A stretch of 64,000 bases of DNA from DASSFZ01 sp035283185 (GCA_035283185.1 DATEUJ010000053.1:62001-126000); one strand, 5' to 3'. Counted from the first letter of the stretch, positions 37,101 to 45,019 are shown. Numbers and translations are program-made. The notes: generated from the letters alone by a model not told the origin.

Positions 37101-38113
37101 AACTCGCCCGCCAGCAGGCGGGACAGATCGATCGGAACCAGGTCCTGCATGGCGACGACGGCGGGCACGCCGGCCTGCACCAGCTTGGGCGCCAGCCCGA
37201 CGAACGGGCTCTCGGCTTGGGCGTCGCGCGTGGCGCTTTCGCACGCCACCAGGAATATCAGGTGCGGCAGCGTGCCCAGCGCCGCGAACATCGAGAGGAT
37301 TTCTTCGTCCTTCACCGCCTGCCACGCGCCGTCGGCCTTTTCCAGGTAGAGCGCCGCCTGGCCATCTCCGCGCTCACTCCGGCGGCGAAACGCGCCGTGG
37401 CCGACGAAGTGGAAGATGTGGCTCTTGGCCAGGTGCGGGGCGATATTGAACAGGTTGGTCGTGCCCTCGACGATGGCGTAGCCTTCTTTCTCCAGCTTGG
37501 AGCGCAGCTCAGGCGTCACGCCGGTGCGTCCGGGCAGGAGAGTGACCTGAATCTTGTCCTGCCGGCGCAGCTCGCTCAGCGCGCGGCGCAGGTTGTCGAT
37601 CTCGGCTTCGACGTCGACGGGCGCCAGGCCGCTCGGCAAGTCGAGCGGGTTCGAGATCGCGGCCAGGATGCGAATGGGCGCCTCGGCCACAGGGGGCGGC
37701 TCGCGTATCTCCAGGCTGGTGTAGCGCGAGAAGGGTGTGAGCGTCGACGCGCCGAGCGGCACGGCGCGGCCCCGGTGCAGGTGGTAAATCCGCTCCCAGG
37801 GGATGGCATGCAGCTCGACGGCGGCGTTGTCGACCCACAGCCGTATGCGCAAGCGCCCGCCCGTCGTCGCTTCGGCGATGCCCGTCGCCTTATCGTAGGC
37901 GCGGCGGATGTCGCCCGCGAACAGCGCGTTGAAGAGTGTCATGCCGTACGCTTCGGCCTCCAGTTGGAGCGCGAGCAGGGCCTGACGGTCGAGCTTCAAC
38001 TGGCCCCCGGTGAAGCGACTCCCGTCCTCCAGTTCCGCCTCGACCGGATACGCCTGTCCCCGCTCGTCGTAGGGGAAAATGCGCACCAGGAGGTCGGTAT
38101 AAGCGTCGGACAT
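34109..38113 (-). CDS. CHAT protease - STAND NTPase - WD40 protein
   Basis: Protein of 1334 residues, a conflict/death-system scaffold. Order: N-terminal region (1-140); CHAT caspase-like protease with H239 (FHFVGHGAF) and C291 (LIFLVACESA); linker with PFKGLEYFTENDADKFYGRE; nSTAND NTPase with Walker A GASGSGKS (437-444) and Walker B LVLVVDQFEEVF (D538, E541); winged helical region to about 770; coiled coil (828-896); one membrane helix (897-920); WD40 propeller (about 981-1290) with VSGGEDHTVRLWD; Cys-containing C-terminal tail. WD40/STAND parts usually sense and trigger; CHAT would cut targets. It sits 24 bases after the PLD gene. Confidence 0.93.
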   Translation of the reverse strand: MSDAYTDLLVRIFPYDERGQAYPVEAELEDGSRFTGGQLKLDRQALLALQLEAEAYGMTLFNALFAGDIRRAYDKATGIAEATTGGRLRIRLWVDNAAVELHAIPWERIYHLHRGRAVPLGASTLTPFSRYTSLEIREPPPVAEAPIRILAAISNPLDLPSGLAPVDVEAEIDNLRRALSELRRQDKIQVTLLPGRTGVTPELRSKLEKEGYAIVEGTTNLFNIAPHLAKSHIFHFVGHGAFRRRSERGDGQAALYLEKADGAWQAVKDEEILSMFAALGTLPHLIFLVACESATRDAQAESPFVGLAPKLVQAGVPAVVAMQDLVPIDLSRLLAGEFYARLAEHGEVDRALNQSRLQVFDRNRIEWAIPVLFMRIRKGRLFGEEPDAEAPAPGEPPFKGLEYFTENDADKFYGRELLTAKLTGKLRTSRFLPVIIGASGSGKSSVVRAGVLPALKRGTPLADGTLPPEGSTAWQVHIVTPTARPLEALASSLTRDAESLTATTALIDDLRKDERTLHLTVRKILSWSGGSRLVLVVDQFEEVFTQCKDEAERKAFIDNLIYASSEQTDGPTIVIIVFRADFYAHCAQYHNLREAVSTKQEFVGPMTPAELRRAIEEPARAGGWDFEPGLVDVILKEVGDEPGALPLMQHALLETWKRRRGRLMTLRGYAEAGGIRGAIAKTAEAVYQELSPEQQAIARRIFLRLVELGEGAQDTRRRAGLAELSPRAEEKPLVDAALKKLVDNRLVVTTEATAEVAHEALIREWPRLHEWIDQNREGLRIHRDLTKSAHDWDYLMRESGVLYRGLRLVQALEWAADPDHAAEMTELEREFLTASEEHYEREERENEEQRQRELEAARRIAEEQSRAARAAEQAAEAERKRAEQEAQAAARQRRLTRIIATVAVVAFVAAVVAGVLGVIAQQQSSLALSSQLDTAAAALPATRLDRQLLLRVLAYDTAPTSQVFDNLLASLKKTAVLRYFLRGHTGKINALAYRPESEQPILVSGGEDHTVRLWDVRQGQAIGDPLAGHTDQVRAVAFSPLDGDLLVSTGDDGLLFLWDTGTGQPLKQIQLGAPGRSLAFSADGKAVAVGKGDGSIDRRDAASLESIGDLLAGHAGAVASLAFSYDNYEDAKLYSGGQDKMIRVWDAASGRLLNEKQAAGEVTTLAVSDGGFLVSGDTTIGVELWDGSDLNRIQSAPVTPGGQPLLVGFNSDEFGNTSLIYADNENHLADWQWELNQISLPLLGYEGPVDSAAFTRSLDGLEYAASLGDAILVWAAQSARQLQPDLDSAAQDPAQARALACRLAGRSLSPEEWRLYLPDYVPYRQVCEASPAGQ

Positions 38114-38137
38114 GACGATGTGCTCCTACCCGAATAG

Positions 38138-39952
38138 TTACAGACCGCGTAACGTGCCTGCGAAGAGCTGGCGGCTCAACATCTTGTCATCGTCCCCACT
38201 ACTATCCGGTTCGTAATAGCGCACGGTCCAGCTATCGTCTTCAGCTAAAGTAATCGGCCTGTCTTGCGGCTGGCTCAGAATCTTCCCCCGGAAATAGTAA
38301 GAATCGAACATCCGGAAGAATTCTGTGGCATAGATATCGGCCACGGCGGCATACTGTTTCCCGCGCATGATCAAGGTGTTCTCGTCGTTGTTCACAGTGG
38401 AGTTGTTGGAGTAGTTGGCGGAGCCGATGACAAGGACGGGGTCCCCGCCGAAGGGATCGGCGATGATCAGCTTGGCGTGGATGTGGACGCCTTGATGGTG
38501 AAAACTTTCTTTGCCCGCCAATAGCCTGTTCTGGAAATCGTGGAGCGGGCTGCGCAGGGTCACGGCCAGGCTGACCTCATTGCCGGGCTTGCGATCGATA
38601 ACCGTCACATCCTGGTTCTCACCCAGGCTTCGACTCTTGTCGATGAGGATGAAGCGCAGAGTTCCTTTTGGCGGCTTCTGACTCGCCGGCACTAATACCT
38701 CCCTGATCTGAGGAGCCAACTCGAATGGAGCGCACACCAGCAAGCACTTCGCATTCCTGCAAATATCGGCATACAGGTCCAGCATGTCTGAATTCTTCTG
38801 CGGCGAGAAGATGGCCCAAATGCCCGGACCGTCACGCAGCTTCTGGCCAATGACTGAGACGTCGGTCTCGACGGCAAGCGCCTGTTTGAGTTCTCTCACA
38901 GGCGTGTCAGCGTACAGTAAATTGAAGTAATTCTCGTACGTCGCCGCCACCTTCGGATCGGTGATGGCCTGCCCGACGTTCAACTGCCCATAGATGCCGC
39001 CGTCCGTCCAGTTTGTCGAACCGGTCCACACGGCCCTGGGGGCGCCATTCTTGAGCAGAACGACGAACTTGTTGTGGCTGATCTGGCCCTGATTCTTGCG
39101 CTGAGCGCAGACAGCATCCAACCCGGCATGCCGGGCTGCCTGCTCATTGTCCTTCCCTGTTTTTTCTTCGTCATAGTGATAAACCACCTTCACTTCGGCC
39201 CCGCGCTGTATGGCGGCATGCAGGCTCTGTAACAGCTCCGGTTTCTCGAATTCGTAGATGGCGGCGTGCAAAGCGTAGCGGCTGTCTTTCGCCCGCGCCA
39301 GGAAGGCGAGGATGGCCTCTTCCAGTCCGCGTGACAGCCAGGCATACGCCTCGTTCTGCTTTGGAGCGGGCAGCTCGCTCGGATCATTATCGCCGAATTT
39401 TTCGATGTAGGTTTGGCTGGAAGCTGCGGCGCGGTTGAAGAATACGGCTGTTGCGGGGGACTTCGGATCTTCCATTTTCACCTCCACCCGCACTTTGGCG
39501 CCCGGCTTGAGCTGATTCCACCGGCCGTACTGCGCAATGACCCGGTATCGGTACGTGCGACCTGGCTCGACCTTAGAATCCACGTAGCGGAACGACTGCC
39601 ACGGCGAGCGATCGGTGGTGTTTGGGGGCGCTTTGACTTCAACTGGCTCAGGAGGGCGAAAGTCAACCATCATTTCAACCGGCTCGGCTGCGGCGCCCCC
39701 TCGGGCGGCTGGCCCTGGCAATTCAGCTTGGCTCGACGTGTCCGCGCCTGCCGCATCACTGGGAAAGCGAAGCCTGTTTGCGAGCCAAAGCTCCTCCAGA
39801 GGCGCTCCGGTCGAGTCCAGCTCCGTCCTCTGGATCGAGAATCCGAGGCAGCCTGCCCGCTTGGATTCCTCCAGATCGAATCCCAGTATCACCGTGTAGG
39901 TGCCGGCGATGGCTTGAACTGTGAGACCATCCTTCGCAGCACGGACTTTCAT
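38138..39952 (-). CDS. PLD-family phosphodiesterase with N-terminal beta domain
   Basis: Protein of 604 residues. The N-terminal domain (1-165: LGFDLEESKRAGCLGFSIQR, GRTYRYRVIAQYG) looks like a fibronectin-like module. Two HKD motifs make the catalytic pair: H293/K295 in ISHNKFVVLL followed by GSTNWTDGG, and H492/K494 in IHAKLIIADP followed by GSANYSNNS. Such proteins are nucleases or phospholipases. ATG 39952 was chosen for AGGAGG seven bases upstream; the frame runs far above it without support. First gene of the operon with the CHAT-STAND protein, so it is a likely effector. Confidence 0.88.
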   Translation of the reverse strand: MKVRAAKDGLTVQAIAGTYTVILGFDLEESKRAGCLGFSIQRTELDSTGAPLEELWLANRLRFPSDAAGADTSSQAELPGPAARGGAAAEPVEMMVDFRPPEPVEVKAPPNTTDRSPWQSFRYVDSKVEPGRTYRYRVIAQYGRWNQLKPGAKVRVEVKMEDPKSPATAVFFNRAAASSQTYIEKFGDNDPSELPAPKQNEAYAWLSRGLEEAILAFLARAKDSRYALHAAIYEFEKPELLQSLHAAIQRGAEVKVVYHYDEEKTGKDNEQAARHAGLDAVCAQRKNQGQISHNKFVVLLKNGAPRAVWTGSTNWTDGGIYGQLNVGQAITDPKVAATYENYFNLLYADTPVRELKQALAVETDVSVIGQKLRDGPGIWAIFSPQKNSDMLDLYADICRNAKCLLVCAPFELAPQIREVLVPASQKPPKGTLRFILIDKSRSLGENQDVTVIDRKPGNEVSLAVTLRSPLHDFQNRLLAGKESFHHQGVHIHAKLIIADPFGGDPVLVIGSANYSNNSTVNNDENTLIMRGKQYAAVADIYATEFFRMFDSYYFRGKILSQPQDRPITLAEDDSWTVRYYEPDSSGDDDKMLSRQLFAGTLRGL

Positions 39953-40039
39953 GGTTTGTCCTCCTATGGTGCGATGGATGCCCCCGGTTGAGAGCGCCAA
40001 AGGAGACGCGCGAGCCATCCGCAGCGCGTTATCGCCAGA

Positions 40040-40069
40040 ATCATACTGCGTGACGACCAGGACTGTCAA
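40040..40069 (-). promoter_or_regulatory. Promoter of the PLD-CHAT-peptidase operon
   Basis: Minus strand TTGACA (40069-40064), an 18-base spacer and TATGAT (40045-40040), one mismatch from consensus over both boxes. The start of transcription would be about 80 bases before the PLD gene. No other strong promoter is obvious at the small junctions of the operon. Confidence 0.65.
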
Positions 40070-40169
40070 GTGCGTTGCACGGATTTGTAGAATGTCCCCG
40101 CCGCCCTCGTTCCCGAGAACGGCTCGCGAGAGCGGGAGCCGGGAGCACTTGTGAATAATCTGGTATGTA

Positions 40170-40281
40170 GTGTGCACGCAAAACATGTCAGGTGGCTCAC
40201 CGCCCGCGTCCCCGCGGGCGGCCAACCGCGAGGACGCGGTTTGGCGAGCACTGTAACGAGTGACAACCTTTGCGTGCACAC
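40170..40281. repeat. 112-base MITE-like palindromic element
   Basis: Perfect 13-base terminal inverted repeats GTGTGCACGCAAA (40170-40182) and TTTGCGTGCACAC (40269-40281) enclose TGTCA/TGACA, GCTC/GAGC and two strong hairpins (40200-40221 and 40222-40244), so the whole unit can fold as a cloverleaf. No coding capacity. The inner hairpins match the REP-like pair at 28535-28578. Confidence 0.7.
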
Positions 40282-40286
40282 GTTAT

Positions 40287-40325
40287 GTAACGGATATTGC
40301 TTTTTCATGAAATATGTGTTACCAT
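40287..40325 (+). promoter_or_regulatory. chrB promoter overlapped by inverted-repeat operator
   Basis: TTGCTT (40297-40302), 17 bases, TACCAT (40320-40325), ten bases before the ATG (leaderless). An inverted repeat GTAACGGATATT (40287-40298) / AATATGTGTTAC (40311-40322), 10 of 12 positions paired, spans the -35 to -10 region. A repressor bound here would block the promoter, which fits ChrB as a chromate-responsive regulator. Confidence 0.55.
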
Positions 40326-40335
40326 TCATCGTACC

Positions 40336-41331
40336 ATGCACTGGGTCGTTCTATCCTACTCGATGCCTTCAGGCGGTCGATCGGGGCCGCGTGTCACGCA
40401 GTGGCGTCGCTTGCGGCGACTGGGCGTGGTCACGCTCGCCGGTGGCTCGCACGTGCTCCCCGCACGCGACGAGTGCCTCGAGGCCTTTCAGTGGCTGGCA
40501 CAGGAAATCCGGGACGCGAAAGGCGAGGCGGTGGTCATGCGCGTGCAGGGCGTCGAGGGCCTGACCGACCGGAAAATCGTCGATCTGTTCAATGCGGCAC
40601 GTGGAGAGGAGTATGCCGCGATCGAGGCGGGTGCGACGGCCTTGGAGAAGACTGCGCGTTCAAAGGCCGGCTCGAGAGACCCGGCTTCTCTGCTCAACGA
40701 GCTAAGCAAACTGCGCCGCCGCCACGCGGAGGCGGCTCGCGTCGACTACTTCGCCTGCCCCGAGGGAAACCGGGTCGCCGCCCATCTGGCGCGCCTGGAG
40801 CATTTACTGTCACCCGGCACGGCGCCGAGTGAAAAGGTCGCGCCTGTGAGGATCGCCGACTACCGCAAGCGGCGCTGGGTTACTCGCCCTCGCCCGCACG
40901 TGGATCGGCTGGCATGTGCCTGGTTGATACGCAGGTTCGTCGATCCCAGGGCGGTCATTCGCTACGCCGCGCGCCCGGAGCCTGGCGAGATCGCATTCGA
41001 CATGGACGAAGGCGAGTTCGGGCATCAGGGCAATCTATGCTCGTTCGAGAAGATGCTGCTTGCATTCGGGTTGGGCGATCCCGCGCTGCAAATGCTCGCG
41101 GAGATCGTCCACGAGATCGATTTGCGCGATGGGCGTTACGCACGACCGGAGACGGCCGGCGTCGAGGCGATTCTGGCCGGCTGGCTGACGGCCGGCCTGT
41201 CCGACGCCGGCCTCGAAACGAACGGCATGGCACTATTCGAAGGGATATATGCTGCATTTTCGAGTCATTCGCTTGCTGCGGGAACCAGGGGAAAGAAACC
41301 GAAATCCAAACGCTCAGGAGGCAACTCATGA
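40336..41331 (+). CDS. chrB: ChrB-type chromate resistance/regulator protein
   Basis: Protein of 331 residues. The N-terminal ChrB domain (MHWVVLSYSMPSGG, RVTQWRRLRRLGVV, VMRVQGVEGLTD) is followed by the C-terminal chromate-resistance domain (RPRPHVDRLACAWLIRRFVD, FDMDEGEFGHQGNLCSFEKM). In Ochrobactrum ChrB senses chromate and regulates the chr operon; the C-terminal domain alone confers some resistance. The ATG at 40336 lacks a ribosome binding site but sits ten bases after a promoter. It overlaps the next gene by ATGA. Confidence 0.9.
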   Translation: MHWVVLSYSMPSGGRSGPRVTQWRRLRRLGVVTLAGGSHVLPARDECLEAFQWLAQEIRDAKGEAVVMRVQGVEGLTDRKIVDLFNAARGEEYAAIEAGATALEKTARSKAGSRDPASLLNELSKLRRRHAEAARVDYFACPEGNRVAAHLARLEHLLSPGTAPSEKVAPVRIADYRKRRWVTRPRPHVDRLACAWLIRRFVDPRAVIRYAARPEPGEIAFDMDEGEFGHQGNLCSFEKMLLAFGLGDPALQMLAEIVHEIDLRDGRYARPETAGVEAILAGWLTAGLSDAGLETNGMALFEGIYAAFSSHSLAAGTRGKKPKSKRSGGNS

Positions 41332-41756
41332 AGTGGGTCACCCGTTCGCACGTTCACGTCGATCGCGTCGCTTGTCCGTGGCTGATCACGCGATTCATCG
41401 ACAACGAGGCCGAATTCCTCTTCGTGCCCAGGAACCAGGTCGATGAGGTCGCCGTCGAGACCGGCGCGATCCCGTTCGACGCGCCGGGCGTTGAACTGGG
41501 GCATCACGAGGGGCGCTGCTCGTTCGAATCGATCGTGCTCAAATACGATCTTCGGGACCCGGCGTTGAAGCGGCTGGCGAAGATCGTGCATGCCGCCGAC
41601 ATCGCCGAGGACATCGATACCGATCCGCTCGCGCGCGGATTGGAAGCGATCGCGTCCGGATTCAGCCTGCGCTATCCCGACGACGAGGAAAATCTGGCGC
41701 GCCAGTTCGAGGTGTACGACGCGCTGTACGCGTGGTGCCGCCTGCACGCGGCGTAA
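41328..41756 (+). CDS. Chromate resistance domain protein (ChrB C-terminal type)
   Basis: Protein of 142 residues consisting of only the C-terminal ChrB domain: HVHVDRVACPWLITRFIDNE, VPFDxxGVELGHHEGRCSFE-like text and LKRLAKIVHAADIAED. It is a paralogue of the second half of the preceding gene and may act as an enzyme or metal-binding partner. ATG 41328 has AGGAGG seven bases upstream and overlaps the chrB stop, so the two are co-translated. Confidence 0.88.
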   Translation: MKWVTRSHVHVDRVACPWLITRFIDNEAEFLFVPRNQVDEVAVETGAIPFDAPGVELGHHEGRCSFESIVLKYDLRDPALKRLAKIVHAADIAEDIDTDPLARGLEAIASGFSLRYPDDEENLARQFEVYDALYAWCRLHAA

Positions 41757-41778
41757 GCGTACAGATAGACGACTGTTC

Positions 41779-41828
41779 TAACCACGAAGACACCAAGACA
41801 CGATTGGTGCCTTCGTGCCTTCGTGGTG
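41779..41828. repeat. CACGAAG inverted word repeat
   Basis: ACCACGAAGACACCAAGACACGA is answered by TGCCTTCGTGCCTTCGTGGT, an imperfect inverted repeat in the gap before the MFS gene. It has the same architecture as the ACCACGGAT and CCACGGAGGC repeats elsewhere in the window. Confidence 0.75.
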
Positions 41829-41877
41829 AGGATCACGTCATGACTTGATCGGCTGCCTGGTGATGAAAGGCGATTCA

Positions 41878-43167
41878 ATGTCCGGCGCTCTTCCCGAAGT
41901 TCACGCCCTGCGCGCGCTGACGCCCGATGGCCGCGTGCTGTTCGGGACGCGCATCGCTCGATTGTTCGCCTACGGCTTCGTGTCGGTCGTGCTGGTCCTC
42001 TACCTGGTCGAGATCGGCTTGAGCGAAGTGCAGATCGGGACGCTCCTCACGCTCACGCTATTAGGCGATACCGCGATTTCGTTGTGGCTGACGACGCGGG
42101 CGGATCGCGCCGGGCGGCGACGAACGTTGATCGCCGGGGCGGGGCTGATGCTGATGGCCGGCATCCTGTTCGCGCTGAGCGGCCATTTCGTTCTTCTGAT
42201 CGTCGCCGCGACGTTCGGCGTGATCAGTCCCAGCGGCAACGAGATCGGCCCGTTCTTGCCTATCGAGCAGGCGGCGCTCGCGCAGACGGCGCCGGCTGCG
42301 CGGCGCACCGCCGTCTTCGCTTGGTACAACCTGGCCGGCTCCGTGGCGACGGCGACGGGCGCACTGTTCGGCGGTATGCTGGCGCAGGGCCTGCAGGGAG
42401 CCGGAATGATACCGCTTGACAGTTACCGCGTCGTTCTGGCCGGTTACGCTGCAATCGGCGTGCTGCTTGCTTTCCTGTTCGTTCGCCTGAGCGATGCGGT
42501 CGAGGCGGACGTTTCGCCGACGCCTCATCCTTCGACCCGCCGCCTGGGCTTGCACCACTCGCGCCGCGTCGTCCTAAAACTCTCGGGCCTGTTCGCATTG
42601 GATGCGTTCGCGGGCGGGCTGGTCATCTCCAGCATCGTCGCCTATTGGTTCACCGTCCGCTTCGGCGTGGGAGAGGCGACGCTGGGCGCGATCTTCTTCG
42701 GCGCAAACATCCTCGCCGGGATTTCTGCGCTGCTGGCGGCCCGTATCGCGGCACGAATCGGGTTGATTAACACCATGGTGGTTACCCATCTGCCATCAAA
42801 CGTGTTATTGTGTCTCGTGCCGTTAATGCCCAATCTGCCGCTGGCAATCGGTGTGCTGTTGTTGCGGTTTAGCATCTCGCAAATGGACGTTCCAACTCGC
42901 CAATCCTATACGATGGCAGTGGTTGCCCCCGACGAACGCTCCGCCGCTTCAGGTGTAACGTCGATTGCCCGCTCGGTTGGCGCGTCGCTATCTCCTACGG
43001 TGAGCGGCCTTTTTCTCGCCAGCCCGGTACTCCTGAGCGCGCCGTTCTTGGTTGCGGGTGGCCTGAAAATCATTTACGACTTGCTGCTGTATCACAGTTT
43101 CAGAACACTTAAGCCACCCGAAGAAAAAGCACGTGTGCGTGATGTTCACGGTAGTCTTCCAAAGTAG
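41878..43167 (+). CDS. MFS transporter, chimeric 3' end
   Basis: Protein of 429 residues with 12 predicted membrane helices and the MFS loop motif TRADRAGRRRT after the second helix. It follows two ChrB-domain genes and is probably a chromate or metal-oxyanion efflux protein. ATG 41878 has GAAAGG seven bases upstream. From about 42770 to the stop the DNA is clearly less GC-rich and uses more A/T-ending codons than the first 300 codons. A second, GC-rich copy of the last 45 codons survives at 43822-43957, so the 3' end seems to have been replaced by recombination. Confidence 0.88.
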   Translation: MSGALPEVHALRALTPDGRVLFGTRIARLFAYGFVSVVLVLYLVEIGLSEVQIGTLLTLTLLGDTAISLWLTTRADRAGRRRTLIAGAGLMLMAGILFALSGHFVLLIVAATFGVISPSGNEIGPFLPIEQAALAQTAPAARRTAVFAWYNLAGSVATATGALFGGMLAQGLQGAGMIPLDSYRVVLAGYAAIGVLLAFLFVRLSDAVEADVSPTPHPSTRRLGLHHSRRVVLKLSGLFALDAFAGGLVISSIVAYWFTVRFGVGEATLGAIFFGANILAGISALLAARIAARIGLINTMVVTHLPSNVLLCLVPLMPNLPLAIGVLLLRFSISQMDVPTRQSYTMAVVAPDERSAASGVTSIARSVGASLSPTVSGLFLASPVLLSAPFLVAGGLKIIYDLLLYHSFRTLKPPEEKARVRDVHGSLPK

Positions 43168-43821
43168 GGCGCGGCCACCCCCGTCGATGCCGCCGACCGT
43201 TCTGCTGCAGGCGCTACCGCAAGTTGGTCATTCCGAGAATAACCGTCGGTAAAACGCTTCGCTGCGGGCGCGTTCCTTTTGGGGAGAGGACGCCTTTCTC
43301 AACTATCTCGTCAAGGTAGGCGAGCACCTCATCGGGGGTATCGCTGCCAGCAAGGGTGAAGGCAAGTCCATGCCATCGTGCAGGCAATTGGAAGCTCCAG
43401 CATGGAACGGGGCGAGCCGCCCAACGACTGCCACCACCCTGGAAAGTCCGTACCTGCTCGTCCCAATAAGCAAAACGCCCAGCGACAGCCGGGCGTCTCA
43501 GTTTTGCCAACGGAGTGCCTCAAATTGAGGGATTCTGCCTTTAGCCCTGTCTGCTCGGGGTGTTCTTGGATGGCAACTATACCAAGTCCATCAAGAAGAA
43601 CACGAAGTCCAAAACACCGACACCGAGAAGAACAACGACGATGGCGTCTCCCAGTTGTTCCCAACGACTCTCAAAAGCGTCGAACTGACCCACATCTGTG
43701 CTCCTGACGGTCAATTCCAAAGTTGGAGTAGGATTAGGGTCGATTTCACCTGAAGTGTATCAGACCAACATGAAGTTGACATGAAGCGAATATGAAATCG
43801 GTGGAAACAGGTCACATGCTG
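43168..43821. other. Foreign-looking stretch between MFS 3' ends
   Basis: No secure gene. Base composition is lower in GC than around it. A TTG-start frame of 98 codons on the minus strand (43214-43510) is listed separately. Other frames look like shadows. The stretch is bounded on both sides by homologous MFS 3' ends. Confidence 0.5.
43214..43510 (-). CDS. Doubtful hypothetical protein
   Basis: A 98-codon frame with a TTG start and no ribosome binding site. The C-terminal half (WHGLAFTLAGSDTPDEVLAY, LDEIVEKGVLSPKG) looks protein-like; the N-terminal half does not. It could be a genuine small gene carried in with the recombined segment or a gene fragment. No family recognised. Confidence 0.25.
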   Translation of the reverse strand: MAKLRRPAVAGRFAYWDEQVRTFQGGGSRWAARPVPCWSFQLPARWHGLAFTLAGSDTPDEVLAYLDEIVEKGVLSPKGTRPQRSVLPTVILGMTNLR

Positions 43822-43957
43822 TGCCGCTGACGGGCCGCGCGGCGTTGTTGAACTCGCCGTTCTTCATGGCCGGGGGCTGAAAATCGCATACGACCTCCTG
43901 TTGTATCGCAGCTTCAAGACCGTCCAGCCGCCGGAAGAGATGCCGCGCCTGAGGTAA
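43822..43957 (+). pseudogene. Orphan 3' end of MFS gene, frameshifted
   Basis: Reads LTGRAALLNSPFFMAGG, then after a one-base deletion in a G run (43871-43876) LKIAYDLLLYRSFKTVQPPE and EMPRLR to TAA. This aligns with the last 45 residues of the MFS protein (LVAGGLKIIYDLLLYHSFRT). It is probably the original chromosomal end of that gene. It is followed by an AGTTTGAAGTT word run (43963-43994). Confidence 0.8.
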
Positions 43958-44011
43958 CTCCATTTGAAGTTTGGAGTTTGAAGTTGGGAGTTTGAGTCAG
44001 ATTGCCCGTTT

Positions 44012-44040
44012 TTGCCATATTCTGCTCCTTTGACTACAAT
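44012..44040 (+). promoter_or_regulatory. Promoter for leaderless LysM-peptidase gene
   Basis: TTGCCA (44012-44017), exactly 17 bases, TACAAT (44035-44040). The ATG is at 44048, seven bases after the -10 box, so the message should be leaderless. Confidence 0.65.
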
Positions 44041-44047
44041 TTGTGCC

Positions 44048-45019
44048 ATGAGTGCCAGGACGCTTTTGCTCGTCGTGCTTCTTATGGCCGTTGCTGTGAC
44101 ACCCGTGCAGGCGCAGACCGGGCAGGTCAGGCACGTCGTCCAGGCGGGTGAGAACCTGTTCCGCATTGCGCTGCGCTATGGGCTGACCGCCGATCAGGTC
44201 GCCCAGGCCAACGGCATCAGCGATCCGTCGCGCATCTACGTTGGGCAAGTCTTGGTCATCCCGGTCCCCGGGTCGGCCGTGCCGCCTGCCTCGGCGGCGA
44301 GCAGCGCCTCGAACCCGGCAGGCTTCCACGTCGTGCAGGCAGGAGAGAACCTGTATCGCATTGGACTGAAGTACGGCCTCACGGCGCAGCAGATCGCGAC
44401 GGCCAATGGCCTGAGCGGCGTCAACATGATCTTCGTCGGCCAGCGCCTGACGATTCCGGCGCCGGTCAGCGCGCCGCCGCAGTCGGCGCCTGCGGCGAGC
44501 GGCACGCGGCTGGCCGTTCCACTCTACGGGCAGTTGCGGACGCTGTCGTGCGAGGCGGCTGCGGCGCGCATGCTGGCCGAATACTACGGTGTTCGCCAGG
44601 CCGAAGACTGGTTCCAGAGGGCGTTTGGCCTGAGCGATAATCCGCATCTCGGCTTCCGAGGAAGCGTGGACGGCGAATTCGGCTGGATCGACGACTACGG
44701 CGTGCACGCCGAACCGGTCGCGCGCGCCTTGCAGGCGTCGGGCGTCGGCGCGTCCGCCCGCTATGGCATGACGTACGGCGATTTGCGCGCTGCGCTCGAT
44801 CGAGGCGCGCCGGTCATCGTCTGGACCTCGCCGCGGGCCGATGTCTACGACATGCCCCAGGGATACCGGCTCGTGCCCGAAGAGCACACGTACGTCGTCG
44901 TCGGCTACGACGCGTCGGGCTTCACCGTGCACGATCCGCTCTACGGCGGGCGGCGCTTGAAGCTGGCGTCGATCCCTGGCTGGGAGCTGTTCGGGAACAT
45001 GGCGGTCGTCGGCCCGTGA
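44048..45019 (+). CDS. Secreted LysM - C39-like cysteine peptidase
   Basis: Protein of 323 residues. A signal peptide (1-23, TLLLVVLLMAVAVTPVQA) is followed by two LysM peptidoglycan-binding repeats (28-72, HVVQAGENLFRIALRYGLTA; 93-137, HVVQAGENLYRIGLKYGLTA) and a papain-like C39_2 domain with candidate catalytic C168 (LSCEAAA), H280 (EEHTYVVVGYD) and D296. It should act at the cell wall on peptides or cross-links. The ATG lacks a ribosome binding site but follows a promoter directly. A dihydroorotase gene starts 26 bases on. Confidence 0.88.
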   Translation: MSARTLLLVVLLMAVAVTPVQAQTGQVRHVVQAGENLFRIALRYGLTADQVAQANGISDPSRIYVGQVLVIPVPGSAVPPASAASSASNPAGFHVVQAGENLYRIGLKYGLTAQQIATANGLSGVNMIFVGQRLTIPAPVSAPPQSAPAASGTRLAVPLYGQLRTLSCEAAAARMLAEYYGVRQAEDWFQRAFGLSDNPHLGFRGSVDGEFGWIDDYGVHAEPVARALQASGVGASARYGMTYGDLRAALDRGAPVIVWTSPRADVYDMPQGYRLVPEEHTYVVVGYDASGFTVHDPLYGGRRLKLASIPGWELFGNMAVVGP

